Assembly (NCBI GenBank): GCA_024233865.1 | Contig: JACKPA010000005.1 | Location: 62,001-126,000, forward strand | Reading direction: 5' to 3' | Source of the DNA: Leptospiraceae bacterium | Lineage (GTDB): Bacteria > Spirochaetota > Leptospiria > Leptospirales > Leptospiraceae | DNA length: 64,000 nt | In this document: piece by piece, positions 34,080-43,828 of the stretch | Layout of the letters: the number at the start of each line of letters is the position of its first letter | How positions within the stretch are numbered: position 1 is the first letter of the stretch | Position numbers and translations under genes: made by a program | The notes under the pieces: generated by a model | What the model saw: the letters and a program-made list of their open reading frames with translations, nothing else | The model's database searches: none | What the model was told of the DNA's origin: nothing

Positions 34080-35446
34080 ACAATCCTTTTTTTTCTTTTT
34101 GTAAGTATCCTTTGTATTTTTGTATGCAAGGAATCTGTTAAAGGCATAAAAAGGGATAACAAAGCCCCGACGACAAAACACATCCCGACTCCTGGACCAA
34201 ATAACCAAGCAATTCTGTTAGAAACTTCCATCGATTGTTCTCTATTTGGTACAAAGCCCGTCCAGGAAAGCAAAAGTCCAGTCAACAGTAAAGAAACAGA
34301 TCTTGAAAATTTAATGCCCATTTTCCAAAAGCCAAAATACAATCCTTCTCTATGGAGCTTTGTTTTTAGTTCGTCGTAATCCACAATATCTGCAAGCAGA
34401 GCATCAAAGAGTACTATAGAGCCAACAAGTACTCCACCAATTATTGCCATTAAAAGAGGAAATAAGAATTGATTTTTGGGAAAAAACGGATAGGTGAAAC
34501 AAGTCAAGATTCCTAGTGTCAATACTCCAATAAAAGCTGGATACTTCTTTCCGAATTTTTTAGACATCAGTATCCAAAAAACAATAGACAAGCTCCATAC
34601 AACTATAAAAATTCCAAGAATTAGGTTGATATCTGCTTCTTTTAAACCTAGTCTGTACTCATAATAGTACAAAGCTAAGGTAGAATTGATTGTCACTCCA
34701 ATATAAGAAACCAAATAGGCTATAAATAAAGGCAAAAAAATAGGATTTTTTAGCACACTACCAAAAGAAAGAATAAAATCTTTGATATTAAAAGCATCCG
34801 TAATCTCGGAGATTGTGTCCGAATTCTTGGTAGAAAAAAAAGTTATTAGAGATACCAAGAAAATCATAAGTCCTACAAAAACAGAGGTAGTAGAATAGGC
34901 ATTCAATGCTTGGTTGCTTGAATTGGCGTATATACTCAACAAAGCTCCCGGTAGTATTGTCCCTACTAATAAACCGATATTTCCAAAAAACAAGCGATAA
35001 CCAAAAAGTTTGGTTCTTTCATATCTATCTTCCGTAATCTCACCTGCAAAAGCAGAGTAGGGAACGGCAATGATTGTCATACACGTATTCAATCCCATGT
35101 AACTCAGTACAAGATAGACGAATTTTCCCCAATCTGTGTTTAAAATAGGTGGATTGTATAAAAATACAATGGATATGGATAACAAAAAACCTCCTAAAAG
35201 GATAAACGGTCTTCTTTTACCCGAAGCAAACTTTGCTCTATCTGAAAGGGCACCCATTAAAGGGTCGGTTATTGCATCCCAAAAAATAGCAGCGGCACTT
35301 GCCAGACCGGCTAATTCGGGTGTTAAGCCAACTACATCCGTATAAAACTTTAATAAATGGAGTCTGATAAGGATTTCTACTGCAAAAATCCCCATATCAG
35401 TGATTCCATATCCCAATTTAATTCCTAAAGATGGTTTAGTATCCAT
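34076..35446 (-). CDS. GPH-type MFS cation symporter (MelB-like)
   Basis: 456 residues with 12 membrane segments. The N-terminus LGIKLGYGITDMGIFAVE, followed by FWDAITDPLMGALSDRAK and GKRRPFILLGG, is the signature of the glycoside-pentoside-hexuronide family; the Asp pair of MelB's cation site matches D-A-I-T-D-P. Loop DYDELKTKLHREGLYFG is also typical. It takes up sugars, or other molecules in divergent members (lysophospholipid, carnitine). Its stop overlaps the CarH-like regulator start by 4 bases, so the transported molecule may be tied to light or B12 status. The ATG at 35446 has no strong ribosome site. Confidence 0.85.
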   Translation of the reverse strand: MDTKPSLGIKLGYGITDMGIFAVEILIRLHLLKFYTDVVGLTPELAGLASAAAIFWDAITDPLMGALSDRAKFASGKRRPFILLGGFLLSISIVFLYNPPILNTDWGKFVYLVLSYMGLNTCMTIIAVPYSAFAGEITEDRYERTKLFGYRLFFGNIGLLVGTILPGALLSIYANSSNQALNAYSTTSVFVGLMIFLVSLITFFSTKNSDTISEITDAFNIKDFILSFGSVLKNPIFLPLFIAYLVSYIGVTINSTLALYYYEYRLGLKEADINLILGIFIVVWSLSIVFWILMSKKFGKKYPAFIGVLTLGILTCFTYPFFPKNQFLFPLLMAIIGGVLVGSIVLFDALLADIVDYDELKTKLHREGLYFGFWKMGIKFSRSVSLLLTGLLLSWTGFVPNREQSMEVSNRIAWLFGPGVGMCFVVGALLSLFMPLTDSLHTKIQRILTKRKKRIV

Positions 35447-35508
35447 TCCGATGCCTATAAGGTATTCTTTTTATTTCTCACGTTTTGTAAAATGTTTTAT
35501 TATAAGAT

Positions 35509-35536
35509 TTGACAAAATTTTTGAGCAGAATATAGT
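35509..35536 (+). promoter_or_regulatory. promoter-like element pointing antisense into the cyclase gene
   Basis: TTGACA at 35509-35514 and TATAGT at 35531-35536, 16 bases apart, on the plus strand. The segment ATAAGATTTGACAAAA also occurs upstream of the P450 gene (45028-45043). Nothing on the plus strand follows within 3 kb; a transcript would run into the 3' end of the minus-strand cyclase gene, so it could drive an antisense RNA. Confidence 0.35.
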
Positions 35537-35618
35537 TTTTGAAATCTGATGTAGAATTTTGGGTTCCATTGAAACCAAAACGTATCTGATTCGTTACGAT
35601 GAAGAAAAGGAATGTGGG

Positions 35619-38273
35619 TTATAGGGACGGCAGTTTGTTGTTTCTCGGAATCCTTGCTCCACCCCTAATTTTCTCATAAATTTCTTTAAACTTGTCATTG
35701 GGAACTATACCTTCCGCATTTATTGCATATTTCTTTTTCAGTCGGTGTAAAAAATACATATCAATTTCACCTTTATTTTTAGCTTTTATCTTTCCTCGGT
35801 ATTCACAATCAAAAAAGTATTTAATTTGCTCATACACATCACTCGAAATATTTATCATCCCGGCTTCACCGCTTGACTCCATTCTAGAGGCTGTATTCAC
35901 CGTATCTCCCCAAATATCATAGGCAAACTTATTCTTTCCAACAACTCCCGCTATCACTGGACCTACGTGGATTCCAATTCTGAGTTCCCAATAGGGCAAA
36001 CCCACTAAACTTTTTATTGCTTTTGCTTGGCTCATAGTATTTTGAATTTCCAGAGCAGCCAAACAACAATCAAGGAGGTGAGCAGGATTTTTGTCCGGTA
36101 ATCCACCGGCGCACATATACGAGTCTCCAATGGTTTTGATTTTTTCCAAATTGTATTTTGTAATTATGTCATCAAAATAGTAAAACGATGCGTCTAGCTC
36201 TTTCACAAGGTCTTCCACACTCATGGACTCTGCTACTTTGGTAAATCCTTTGAAGTCTGTAAAAATTACACTCACAGATTCATAGAGAATAGGTTGGACT
36301 TTGCCTTTTTCCTTTAGTTCTTTAGCAACTATATCAGGGAGGATATTGAGTAACAGTTTTTCTGATTTTTGGCGTTCAGTTTCTGCCTGTTTTTTTGCTT
36401 CTTCGGTTTGTTGTAAGAGTATGGAATTTTGAATAGCTCCTGTAATGTTTTCACAAAGCCTTACAATGCTTTGAATATATTCTTTTGAAATATTCATATT
36501 ATCTTGGTAGCTTGATAAATTGAGAATACCAATTGTTTGCCCATGTAGCACCAAAGGAATTTGAAGAAATTTTTGCAATTTAAACTTAAACATAATTTTG
36601 AGATCCATTTTGGTGGTAGAATAAAATTCTCCATTATAATGGTTTTTTAGGAATGTATTATTATCAACATTCCTGAATATTCTACTATCTTGGTTATAAA
36701 AGGGAATTTGCTTGATATATGTTTGGTATAAAGTTCCAAGTTTTTCTGATAATTCACCCCGGAAATAATAGATAAATTCCTTATCTATATTTTCCATTAT
36801 ATTTGGTGGAAAAATTACATCATAGGTATACAACTCACTTGTCTTTTCGTCCACAATCGTGAGCCATAATAATTCTATTCTTAAATTTCTCTCAATATAA
36901 TTGTATACATACCTTAGAATCCTATCCAAATCATTTGTTGAATTTACTAATTTGGAAAGTTCGTTCAATCTATCAGTTTCATTTTTTGCTTCTTTTACTT
37001 CTTTGTTTGCTAGTTCCAACTGTATAGTTCTATCTACTACTCTTTTTTCTAACTCTGAATTCATAACGGCAAGTTCTATTTTCAAAATATTAATTCTATC
37101 TGCAAGACCGAGAGAGAGCAGAAATACTTCTAATGCAGAACCAATTGAAAATAGGTTTTCTGTTAAAAAGTTGGAAGGTAAAATTTTAACGATTTTTAAT
37201 AGCAATAATAAGGCTCCAGAAAGTAAACAAGTCCATGCAAGGAGATAATATCTTGCTGGTCGATATCCTTTCCTGTAACACAATATTCCGGTGAATATTA
37301 AAAATATAGTTGTGAGTAATCCCATTGGAATTATAATTTTCCATATAATCGAGTAACTCAGAATAAAGCTCAATAGGAAAAAAGTTCCATACACTACAAG
37401 AATAATTTTTAAAATAATATCCATTCGTGGAGTCAATTGACTAGTGGAAAGAAAAGCTTTAGAAAATAAATTTGCCATTATCACAAAAAAAATGACAAAT
37501 AAAATAAGAACCTGGTTTGCCCACCAAGGAGAGTCTTGCCACAAAATTTGAGTTCCATAACCATAATAGGTTAGTACCCAACCGATAAATCCAAATAGAT
37601 AGAGAACGTAATATAAATATGCATTATTTTTTACACTAAAATATATAAACAAATTATAAAACATCATAACGGATAAAATTCCGATATGTATTCCCATTAG
37701 AGTATTTGTATTGGAAGATTTGTTGATATAAGCACCTTTATTATACAATACTATCGGGAGTGATTCATGCAAGCCGTCATGCGACCACGTTTTTATATAA
37801 ACCACTTTTGACTTTTTTGCTTCTACAGAAATATTGAACAAATAGTTTCTTGTATTGTACTGCCTTGAGTGAAAAGGTCGTCTATCTCCAGTTTGAGTGA
37901 GTGAATATTTGCCATTTTCATCCGTTAAATAAAAATCGATATAATCTATAGGTGGAAATGCTACTTCCAAAAACCAACTATTTGATTTGGTAAGCGAATT
38001 TTGAATTTCAAAGCGTAACCAAAAAGCAGAATCCGAAAACCCAAAATTCGGAACTTCAGATTTGCTTTTAAGCCAGAACTTTTCCATTTCCGATTTTTGG
38101 ACATCGTTTATTGTTAGCTTTCCTTCTTTGTCTTCCAAGATTTCCAGATGTAATCCAAGAGGATATTCACCCTTATTTTCCGTTAAGATTACTGGCTCTA
38201 TTGCAAATATTGAGTTTCCTAAAAATAAAATTATACTTAAAATTACTTTGTGTAATTGTTTATTTTTATTCAT
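35619..38273 (-). CDS. 7TMR-DISM adenylate cyclase with GAF domain (class IIIa)
   Basis: 884 residues. A signal peptide (1-24) leads to a 7TMR-DISM extracellular domain (about 28-180: FWLRFEIQNS, DYIDFYLTDENGKY), seven membrane segments (about 190-400), a coiled region, a GAF-like domain (about 430-600) and a class III cyclase (about 645-835). The cyclase has VIFTDFKGFTKV (metal Asp), EKIKTIGDSYMCAGG (adenine Lys and second Asp) and YDIWGDTVNTASRME (adenine Asp). Lys plus Asp point to ATP, not GTP. It should make cAMP in response to an envelope ligand. It stands alone on its strand. Confidence 0.93.
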   Translation of the reverse strand: MNKNKQLHKVILSIILFLGNSIFAIEPVILTENKGEYPLGLHLEILEDKEGKLTINDVQKSEMEKFWLKSKSEVPNFGFSDSAFWLRFEIQNSLTKSNSWFLEVAFPPIDYIDFYLTDENGKYSLTQTGDRRPFHSRQYNTRNYLFNISVEAKKSKVVYIKTWSHDGLHESLPIVLYNKGAYINKSSNTNTLMGIHIGILSVMMFYNLFIYFSVKNNAYLYYVLYLFGFIGWVLTYYGYGTQILWQDSPWWANQVLILFVIFFVIMANLFSKAFLSTSQLTPRMDIILKIILVVYGTFFLLSFILSYSIIWKIIIPMGLLTTIFLIFTGILCYRKGYRPARYYLLAWTCLLSGALLLLLKIVKILPSNFLTENLFSIGSALEVFLLSLGLADRINILKIELAVMNSELEKRVVDRTIQLELANKEVKEAKNETDRLNELSKLVNSTNDLDRILRYVYNYIERNLRIELLWLTIVDEKTSELYTYDVIFPPNIMENIDKEFIYYFRGELSEKLGTLYQTYIKQIPFYNQDSRIFRNVDNNTFLKNHYNGEFYSTTKMDLKIMFKFKLQKFLQIPLVLHGQTIGILNLSSYQDNMNISKEYIQSIVRLCENITGAIQNSILLQQTEEAKKQAETERQKSEKLLLNILPDIVAKELKEKGKVQPILYESVSVIFTDFKGFTKVAESMSVEDLVKELDASFYYFDDIITKYNLEKIKTIGDSYMCAGGLPDKNPAHLLDCCLAALEIQNTMSQAKAIKSLVGLPYWELRIGIHVGPVIAGVVGKNKFAYDIWGDTVNTASRMESSGEAGMINISSDVYEQIKYFFDCEYRGKIKAKNKGEIDMYFLHRLKKKYAINAEGIVPNDKFKEIYEKIRGGARIPRNNKLPSL

Positions 38274-38360
38274 CTTATTTTTTTTTACACTTTTTACAGA
38301 TTGTAATTCAATTCAGAACAATCAAGAATATATTTGTTTTCAAATAGGTCTTTTATTACC

Positions 38361-38372
38361 TAACCATGGTTA
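38361..38372. promoter_or_regulatory. 12-bp palindrome TAACCATGGTTA in a divergent promoter region
   Basis: A perfect 12-base palindrome in the 190-base gap between the divergent cyclase and AAA+ ATPase genes, 91 bases before the AAA+ start. It could be an operator for either gene. No regulator can be named, and nothing else stands out in this gap. Confidence 0.35.
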
Positions 38373-38463
38373 AAAAGGTGCCCCAACTTTTTGAAGAGGT
38401 ACTATTTTTTATCTTGTAAAAAATTCGTATGTGTCAAAAAAATGTTAAAGGAAATATAAAGCT

Positions 38464-40155
38464 ATGATTCTCGAAAAGCAATTGTACCAAGAAATTTTTT
38501 TAAAAAACCTCTTTACGCTTCTCACCACTGACAAAAATGCAAAGTTAATGGAAAAGAAAAGTCTTACAAATAGTATAAAGGAATTAAATATTTCACCCGA
38601 ATTGCTAACTTCTTGGAGCAATGCATGGAAAAAATCACAACCAAAATCTCTTGAACTTCCAGGAGATACTCAGGAAGTTCAAGACATGCTTATCTATCTG
38701 TTTGCATCTCTTCTTTGGGATGAGCCTCCTTTACAGAGCGCTCTTGAAATGCTGTTAGTGGAGTTTGCCTCCGTAAAGTTGGATCGGAAAAAGGGTGAAG
38801 TATTAGTTGCTAACAGAAAAATAATCAACCATGAAAAGTTATTTCAAAAACGATTTGACCTAATCAAAGAAAAATTGCATATCTCTCAATCCCATAAAAC
38901 GAAGGCAAGTGAATCCCCAAAAAAATTTTATGTGGCAAACCAGGTAACTTACGAAGGTTTGGACGAATTGCAGAGGTTAGTTTTAGCCTATAAACTTGGT
39001 TTACACGTTGCCATAGACGGACCTCCGGGAGTAGGTAAAACCCAGAGTGTACTGGAATTATCCCATATTCTTTCCAAACCTATTTTTACAAAAACTTGTT
39101 CTTCCAGGACTACAGAGTCTCATATTATTTCTTTTCCTATTCTTACAGTTCGAGAAGGAGTAAGTGTTACTGCCCAGGAAAATGGTCCGTTAGTGAGGGC
39201 AATGATAGAAGGTGGAATCTTTTATGGGGATGAATTTAATCTTTTGAAAGAAGACGTTCAAAAAAGAATGAACTCAGCCTTTGATGATAGAGCGTCCATT
39301 GATAGAATGGATGGTCAGATCATTAAAGCTCAAAATGATTTTTGGGGTGCTATTTCTTACAACCCAACCAACAACATGGTTTCCAGGGACTTGGAAGAGT
39401 CTGTTGCTGATAGGTTTGTACATTTCCACTATGAGAGGTGGGATGCGGATTTTAAGGCACTTGTGGCATCTAATAAAGCCAAAAACGGACGACCAGGAAA
39501 CCAATTATCGGATTTGGAATTTGATATACGATTGGAATGGCGTGGAATCGGCGAAGGATATAAATTGCTTCGTGGGAAAGAATCTAGTGACGGAAAAGTG
39601 AGTTGGTTTGATTTTTTTACCAATGCTCCCTACAAGGAAAATCCTATTTATACCTATCATTGTTATGATAAAAGTAGCATTTTTCAATCCAACGCGAGCA
39701 GCCTAAAGCAGGATTTGGCTTCTTTGGCTGAAGGTGCTTTTTCAGAACAAGAACTTGCCAGAATGATTTCCCGCTTTACCGAATTGTTGTTTTCCCTTTC
39801 ACACACCGGTGAATCACCACTTTTGAAAAAAATCGGTCTTTCTGATCTGAAAGAAAAAGAAGACCTGGAATTATTTAGCCTACATGAAAGCTCCACTCGT
39901 ATAGAGGTCGCATGTCTTAAGCACTACCAGAAATTACTTTCTTTAGGTTGGAATAGGTATTTGGCACAATCTTATGCCGTTAGAATTGTGATAGATCAAA
40001 TTTGCTACGGGCAGTTTAGAAACAAAAGATTGAGGGAAAATACAACCTATTCTTTGGTTACGTTGATCGCAAAGAACATGAGACTCTTTGCAGAAACGTC
40101 CAAATACAACACAAAGATACTTACCGATTCAATACTAAGACAGAACAATGGATAA
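38464..40155 (+). CDS. MoxR-type (NorQ/CbbQ-like) AAA+ ATPase
   Basis: 563 residues. An N-terminal helical region (1-150) of no known family precedes the AAA+ core (about 160-420): Walker A GPPGVGKTQ at 186, the CSSRTTE insert region, Walker B GGIFYGDEFN, sensor 1 ISYNPTN and ADRFVHF with the arginine finger. The C-terminal lid region runs to residue 560. MoxR AAA+ proteins work as chaperones with a VWA partner, and the next gene encodes one, overlapping by 8 bases. The ATG has AAAGGA 9 bases upstream. The additional N-terminal region is larger than in NorQ or CbbQ (about 270 residues). Confidence 0.88.
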   Translation: MILEKQLYQEIFLKNLFTLLTTDKNAKLMEKKSLTNSIKELNISPELLTSWSNAWKKSQPKSLELPGDTQEVQDMLIYLFASLLWDEPPLQSALEMLLVEFASVKLDRKKGEVLVANRKIINHEKLFQKRFDLIKEKLHISQSHKTKASESPKKFYVANQVTYEGLDELQRLVLAYKLGLHVAIDGPPGVGKTQSVLELSHILSKPIFTKTCSSRTTESHIISFPILTVREGVSVTAQENGPLVRAMIEGGIFYGDEFNLLKEDVQKRMNSAFDDRASIDRMDGQIIKAQNDFWGAISYNPTNNMVSRDLEESVADRFVHFHYERWDADFKALVASNKAKNGRPGNQLSDLEFDIRLEWRGIGEGYKLLRGKESSDGKVSWFDFFTNAPYKENPIYTYHCYDKSSIFQSNASSLKQDLASLAEGAFSEQELARMISRFTELLFSLSHTGESPLLKKIGLSDLKEKEDLELFSLHESSTRIEVACLKHYQKLLSLGWNRYLAQSYAVRIVIDQICYGQFRNKRLRENTTYSLVTLIAKNMRLFAETSKYNTKILTDSILRQNNG

Positions 40156-43100
40156 AAAAGCTATTAAAAATCTTCTCTCTCCGGAGAGCAAATCCATTTT
40201 GATCAAGAATTTTTCGGGTTCGATGGATTTATTTTATGGTGTGGCAGCAGAGCTTTTTGAAGAAGACAGGTTACCTCTTTTAGAAGATTTGATAAAAGAA
40301 ACCGGTTTTCAAAAATTTTTAAATAAAAGAAAAAACTCCGGTCAGGACAGGTTGGAAGCAACCTTGTATACTATCTTAAGAAGATGTATGCTTGAAATTC
40401 CAGCCTATATATTGGCAAAAATTGCAGAAGCAATGGCAATTCCCGAATATAGGAAGATGGCATCTTCTTTTTACGTCATTCCAATAGATAAGGAGGGATA
40501 TGAAATTTTTGAAAGAAGCTATTTTATCATTGGAGAGCAAAAACCTCAGCTTTTGACTGATTATCTCACCTATTGCTCAACGGATCGCTGGGCTTTATTT
40601 CGTTCGGAATACAAGCCTATTCCGGAAGTATTCCAAGACCTTACAATTAAGTTGGCAAACCACTTTCTTACTTGTGAAAACACAAACGAAGTAATGGAGT
40701 ATACAAAGCACTTATTGGATGCTTCGATTTCCAGATTTATTTTTACTGCTCATTTGGAAAATTGCTGGCAAGATTTCAATATGGAATTTTTTGCAGCTCT
40801 GGAAACTCTCCCCAAACCAAACTACTTTTTACAATTGGTGCGAACCGTTTCTTTAAGATACCCAGAGAGAAACATAAGTGCCAGAGAAGCTTATGAGCGA
40901 AAGGTGTTTTATCGACTTCGTGACCTTTGGGAACTAATGAAAGTTTTGAAAGAAGAGCAATATAAGGAATTCAAACAATTTTTATACAACTACGGAGACC
41001 TAAAAGACGAATTGCAAAACTTTGTTTGGGAAGCTGTTCTATCTTTGGACGTTTCCAAGATTTCTCAAGTTCTCTTGATCTTAAATTCAGCTCCCTTTTT
41101 ATCCATCCGAAACTACTATGGCGAGGACACCGCCACCCAAAAATTTTTGGTTAAAAACATCATCAATGCAGTAGCCGAAATGAGTATCAGAAAGTTTGAG
41201 ACAAAACTTTACAAAGTGGTTTTAAAACTTCTCTTAACTCTTAAAGTCGAAAGAAATTTTGTCAAACGCAGGAGCAATTTCTTTGACTGGTTAAAAAAAG
41301 AAACAAATTCTTTTCGAATTGAAATGGAATTTATGCGATTTACCTTTTATGAGTATATCTATATTTCTATCGGCAAGGTCAAAAATGAAATAGGAATGAA
41401 AATGACTATGTTTTGTGATGATGATCATAAATACCTTTGTCGCTATCTGGATGATGCTTATATGGCTGGAAGAGGGAAAATCAAAGACTTTGGAGTTTTG
41501 TTCCACATTCTACTAGAAAGACTTCGGCTTTGTGTCTACAGGCCTTTTCTTGAAAAATTTCATGATTGGGAATTCGCACTTAATGAATTGCAAAGCGCTT
41601 CCGTTAGCTTGAAAATCGAAGACGCACTCTGCTCTTCTTTAGAGGCTATTCCTAGAGACCATTTTCTTCCGTATTATGAATCCTTTATGGAAGTATTTAA
41701 AACAGATCCGGATAGAATCATGCAAGCTATTTTACCGGATTTTTGGTATAGGGTGACATTAGATATGGCTTCATCTCACGCACATGGAGTGGTACTTCCT
41801 CTTGTCGGGACGGTTTCCATTAGGGCAGGTGATACGGGTGCCTATACGGATGGTAAAACCATATTTTTACCGGAGTATATAAGTTATTTTTCTGATTCAA
41901 TCCAACCTCTGGAAAACAATCGGAATTTGACTTTATACATCGGATTTGCTCTCCATGAATCGGCTCACATCTTAGCCGGTAGCTTTAAATTCGACTTATC
42001 GTATTACCTCTCCAAATTAGAAAAGCCGAATCTATTCAAAATATTAATGAATGTTGTTGAAGATTATCGAATTGAGCAGTTTTTAATTCGGATCAAAGCT
42101 CATTCTCAGGTAGAAGAAATCCTGCATACCATGAATGAGTTCTTTACCTTTATGAATGTAAGGAATCCAGAGAATCTGGCAATGAATCTTGTTTTTTACT
42201 TAATGGATGAGGCTGCGGGCAACAATACTTTAGCCAAACAAACGAAGGACTATAAGGATTCAATAAATACTCTTTTCGAGTCCGAACTGTATACGGGTAG
42301 GTTTTCATCCATAAAAGAATTGGTGGATTATTTCGTGACCAGGCTTGTTTCTATGGATATAGGAAATCCTCTTTCTGCTTATCCTATTGCAAGAGAACTT
42401 TATGAAATCCTCAAAATTTGGCCTGATGCTGCACTTGCCAGCATAACATCTCCGGAATATTTTCCAACAGGAATCCACTCTTGCAACACTACGGAAAGCG
42501 AATTTGGTATTGCTCCTCGTCCATTGAATAGAGAGGAGCTAGACGCACTCTACAAAGAATACAACGAAAATCCGGAAAGTTTTTTAGAAAGGAACAATCT
42601 CCCCGTTTTCCCAGAAGTTATACGAAAAGATAAAAAAACGAACGAAATGGAATCCGAAATATCTGATAAAACAAAAGAAAAAATCCAAGAATACGTAGAT
42701 GATATATTTAGAGAGCAAATTTCAGATCATTATTCACAAGGTGGTACAATTGATCTTTCTCATAGAACAAAACTAGATGACTTGGTAGGAGAAAATCAAA
42801 AGAAAAAAAAGGAAGAACCCAAGAAAAAAGATGATCTGAAAGATGATGCAGATATAAAAAAAGATGACTCCAAAAAGAAAAAAGAACCTCCCCGAAAAAA
42901 AAGAATTTATTCCATAGACCCCAAAACAAAATCCAGAACCAAACTAACAGAGCTTAGGGAGTATACCGTCAAAGATGTAAATCATTTCTACCTGAAAAAA
43001 TTTGCCAAGTGGAAATACATTTCACACCAGGTTTTTAGAGAGCTTTCCGTTCTTCTCCCTACTGTCCAGGAAAGTCACGATACTTCCGCTTTTGAAGGAG

Positions 43101-43828
43101 AATTGAACTTGGAATTGCTTATCGAAATATTGAGTGACAAATCCAAAATTGGTTCTTTTGAATTTTTGGATATTTTTAAGGAAACATCCCGATCACTTGA
43201 TATTGTTATCGGACTTGACATTAGCGGATCAACGGAGTTAATTATCCAAGACATTCAAAAAAGCGGAGTTCCTCAAACAATTGATGGTCTTTACGTAGTT
43301 GAATTGGATTTGACCTATGAGGAACAGCTAAAATATGACACGATTATAGACATTGAAAAAGCATTTGCTATGATCTTTGCGGAGGCACTCTCTTATCTTA
43401 CAAAGAACGTGAATATTTATGCTTTTAATTCCGTAACATCTACAAATGTCTACAAGGCAGCAACCATTGAAGCCGTTTCTTCTTTTGTACCGGACGCTTC
43501 CAATAGGGACGGTGATTTTATACGTTATATTCATTCCATACTATCTGCGAGCAAAGCAGAGATGAAGTATTTTTATATGATTACAGACGGAAGACCAAAT
43601 GCGGACAACTACACAGGAAAGGAAGCCCTCGATGATACGTTAATAGCCATGCGAGAAGTGGTAAATTCGGGAATCAAATTAATTTATTTTAATGTCGACT
43701 CACAAAAACAGGACTATTTTGAGTTGTTTCAAAATGAAGCTACCTTTGCAAGGTATTTCAAAAAGCCAGAGGAATTGTTACCTGTTATACCAGAACTGGT
43801 ACGAACGATAGTTCAGTCTATAAAATGA
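40148..43828 (+). CDS. giant VWA-domain protein with HExxH metal site, partner of the MoxR ATPase
   Basis: 1226 residues. Residues 1-560 are mainly helical with no family recognised. HESAH at 603-607, followed by NVVEDYRIEQF, is an HExxH plus distal Glu pattern as in NorD/CobT-like and zincin proteins. Residues about 885-920 are a Lys-rich linker (several KKK and KKDD runs). The C-terminus (about 1010-1226) is a VWA domain with MIDAS D-x-S-x-S at D1024 (GLDISGST) and MITDGRPN. Translation is coupled to the AAA+ gene by an 8-base overlap. By analogy to NorQD and CbbQO, a chaperone that remodels or loads metal into a target protein is inferred; the target is not visible. Confidence 0.8.
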   Translation: MDKKAIKNLLSPESKSILIKNFSGSMDLFYGVAAELFEEDRLPLLEDLIKETGFQKFLNKRKNSGQDRLEATLYTILRRCMLEIPAYILAKIAEAMAIPEYRKMASSFYVIPIDKEGYEIFERSYFIIGEQKPQLLTDYLTYCSTDRWALFRSEYKPIPEVFQDLTIKLANHFLTCENTNEVMEYTKHLLDASISRFIFTAHLENCWQDFNMEFFAALETLPKPNYFLQLVRTVSLRYPERNISAREAYERKVFYRLRDLWELMKVLKEEQYKEFKQFLYNYGDLKDELQNFVWEAVLSLDVSKISQVLLILNSAPFLSIRNYYGEDTATQKFLVKNIINAVAEMSIRKFETKLYKVVLKLLLTLKVERNFVKRRSNFFDWLKKETNSFRIEMEFMRFTFYEYIYISIGKVKNEIGMKMTMFCDDDHKYLCRYLDDAYMAGRGKIKDFGVLFHILLERLRLCVYRPFLEKFHDWEFALNELQSASVSLKIEDALCSSLEAIPRDHFLPYYESFMEVFKTDPDRIMQAILPDFWYRVTLDMASSHAHGVVLPLVGTVSIRAGDTGAYTDGKTIFLPEYISYFSDSIQPLENNRNLTLYIGFALHESAHILAGSFKFDLSYYLSKLEKPNLFKILMNVVEDYRIEQFLIRIKAHSQVEEILHTMNEFFTFMNVRNPENLAMNLVFYLMDEAAGNNTLAKQTKDYKDSINTLFESELYTGRFSSIKELVDYFVTRLVSMDIGNPLSAYPIARELYEILKIWPDAALASITSPEYFPTGIHSCNTTESEFGIAPRPLNREELDALYKEYNENPESFLERNNLPVFPEVIRKDKKTNEMESEISDKTKEKIQEYVDDIFREQISDHYSQGGTIDLSHRTKLDDLVGENQKKKKEEPKKKDDLKDDADIKKDDSKKKKEPPRKKRIYSIDPKTKSRTKLTELREYTVKDVNHFYLKKFAKWKYISHQVFRELSVLLPTVQESHDTSAFEGELNLELLIEILSDKSKIGSFEFLDIFKETSRSLDIVIGLDISGSTELIIQDIQKSGVPQTIDGLYVVELDLTYEEQLKYDTIIDIEKAFAMIFAEALSYLTKNVNIYAFNSVTSTNVYKAATIEAVSSFVPDASNRDGDFIRYIHSILSASKAEMKYFYMITDGRPNADNYTGKEALDDTLIAMREVVNSGIKLIYFNVDSQKQDYFELFQNEATFARYFKKPEELLPVIPELVRTIVQSIK

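Noticed and set aside
34080..34208. N-terminal extension of the MerR-like regulator
   Set aside because: It lies within the transporter gene and does not resemble a MerR start; ATG 34079 does.
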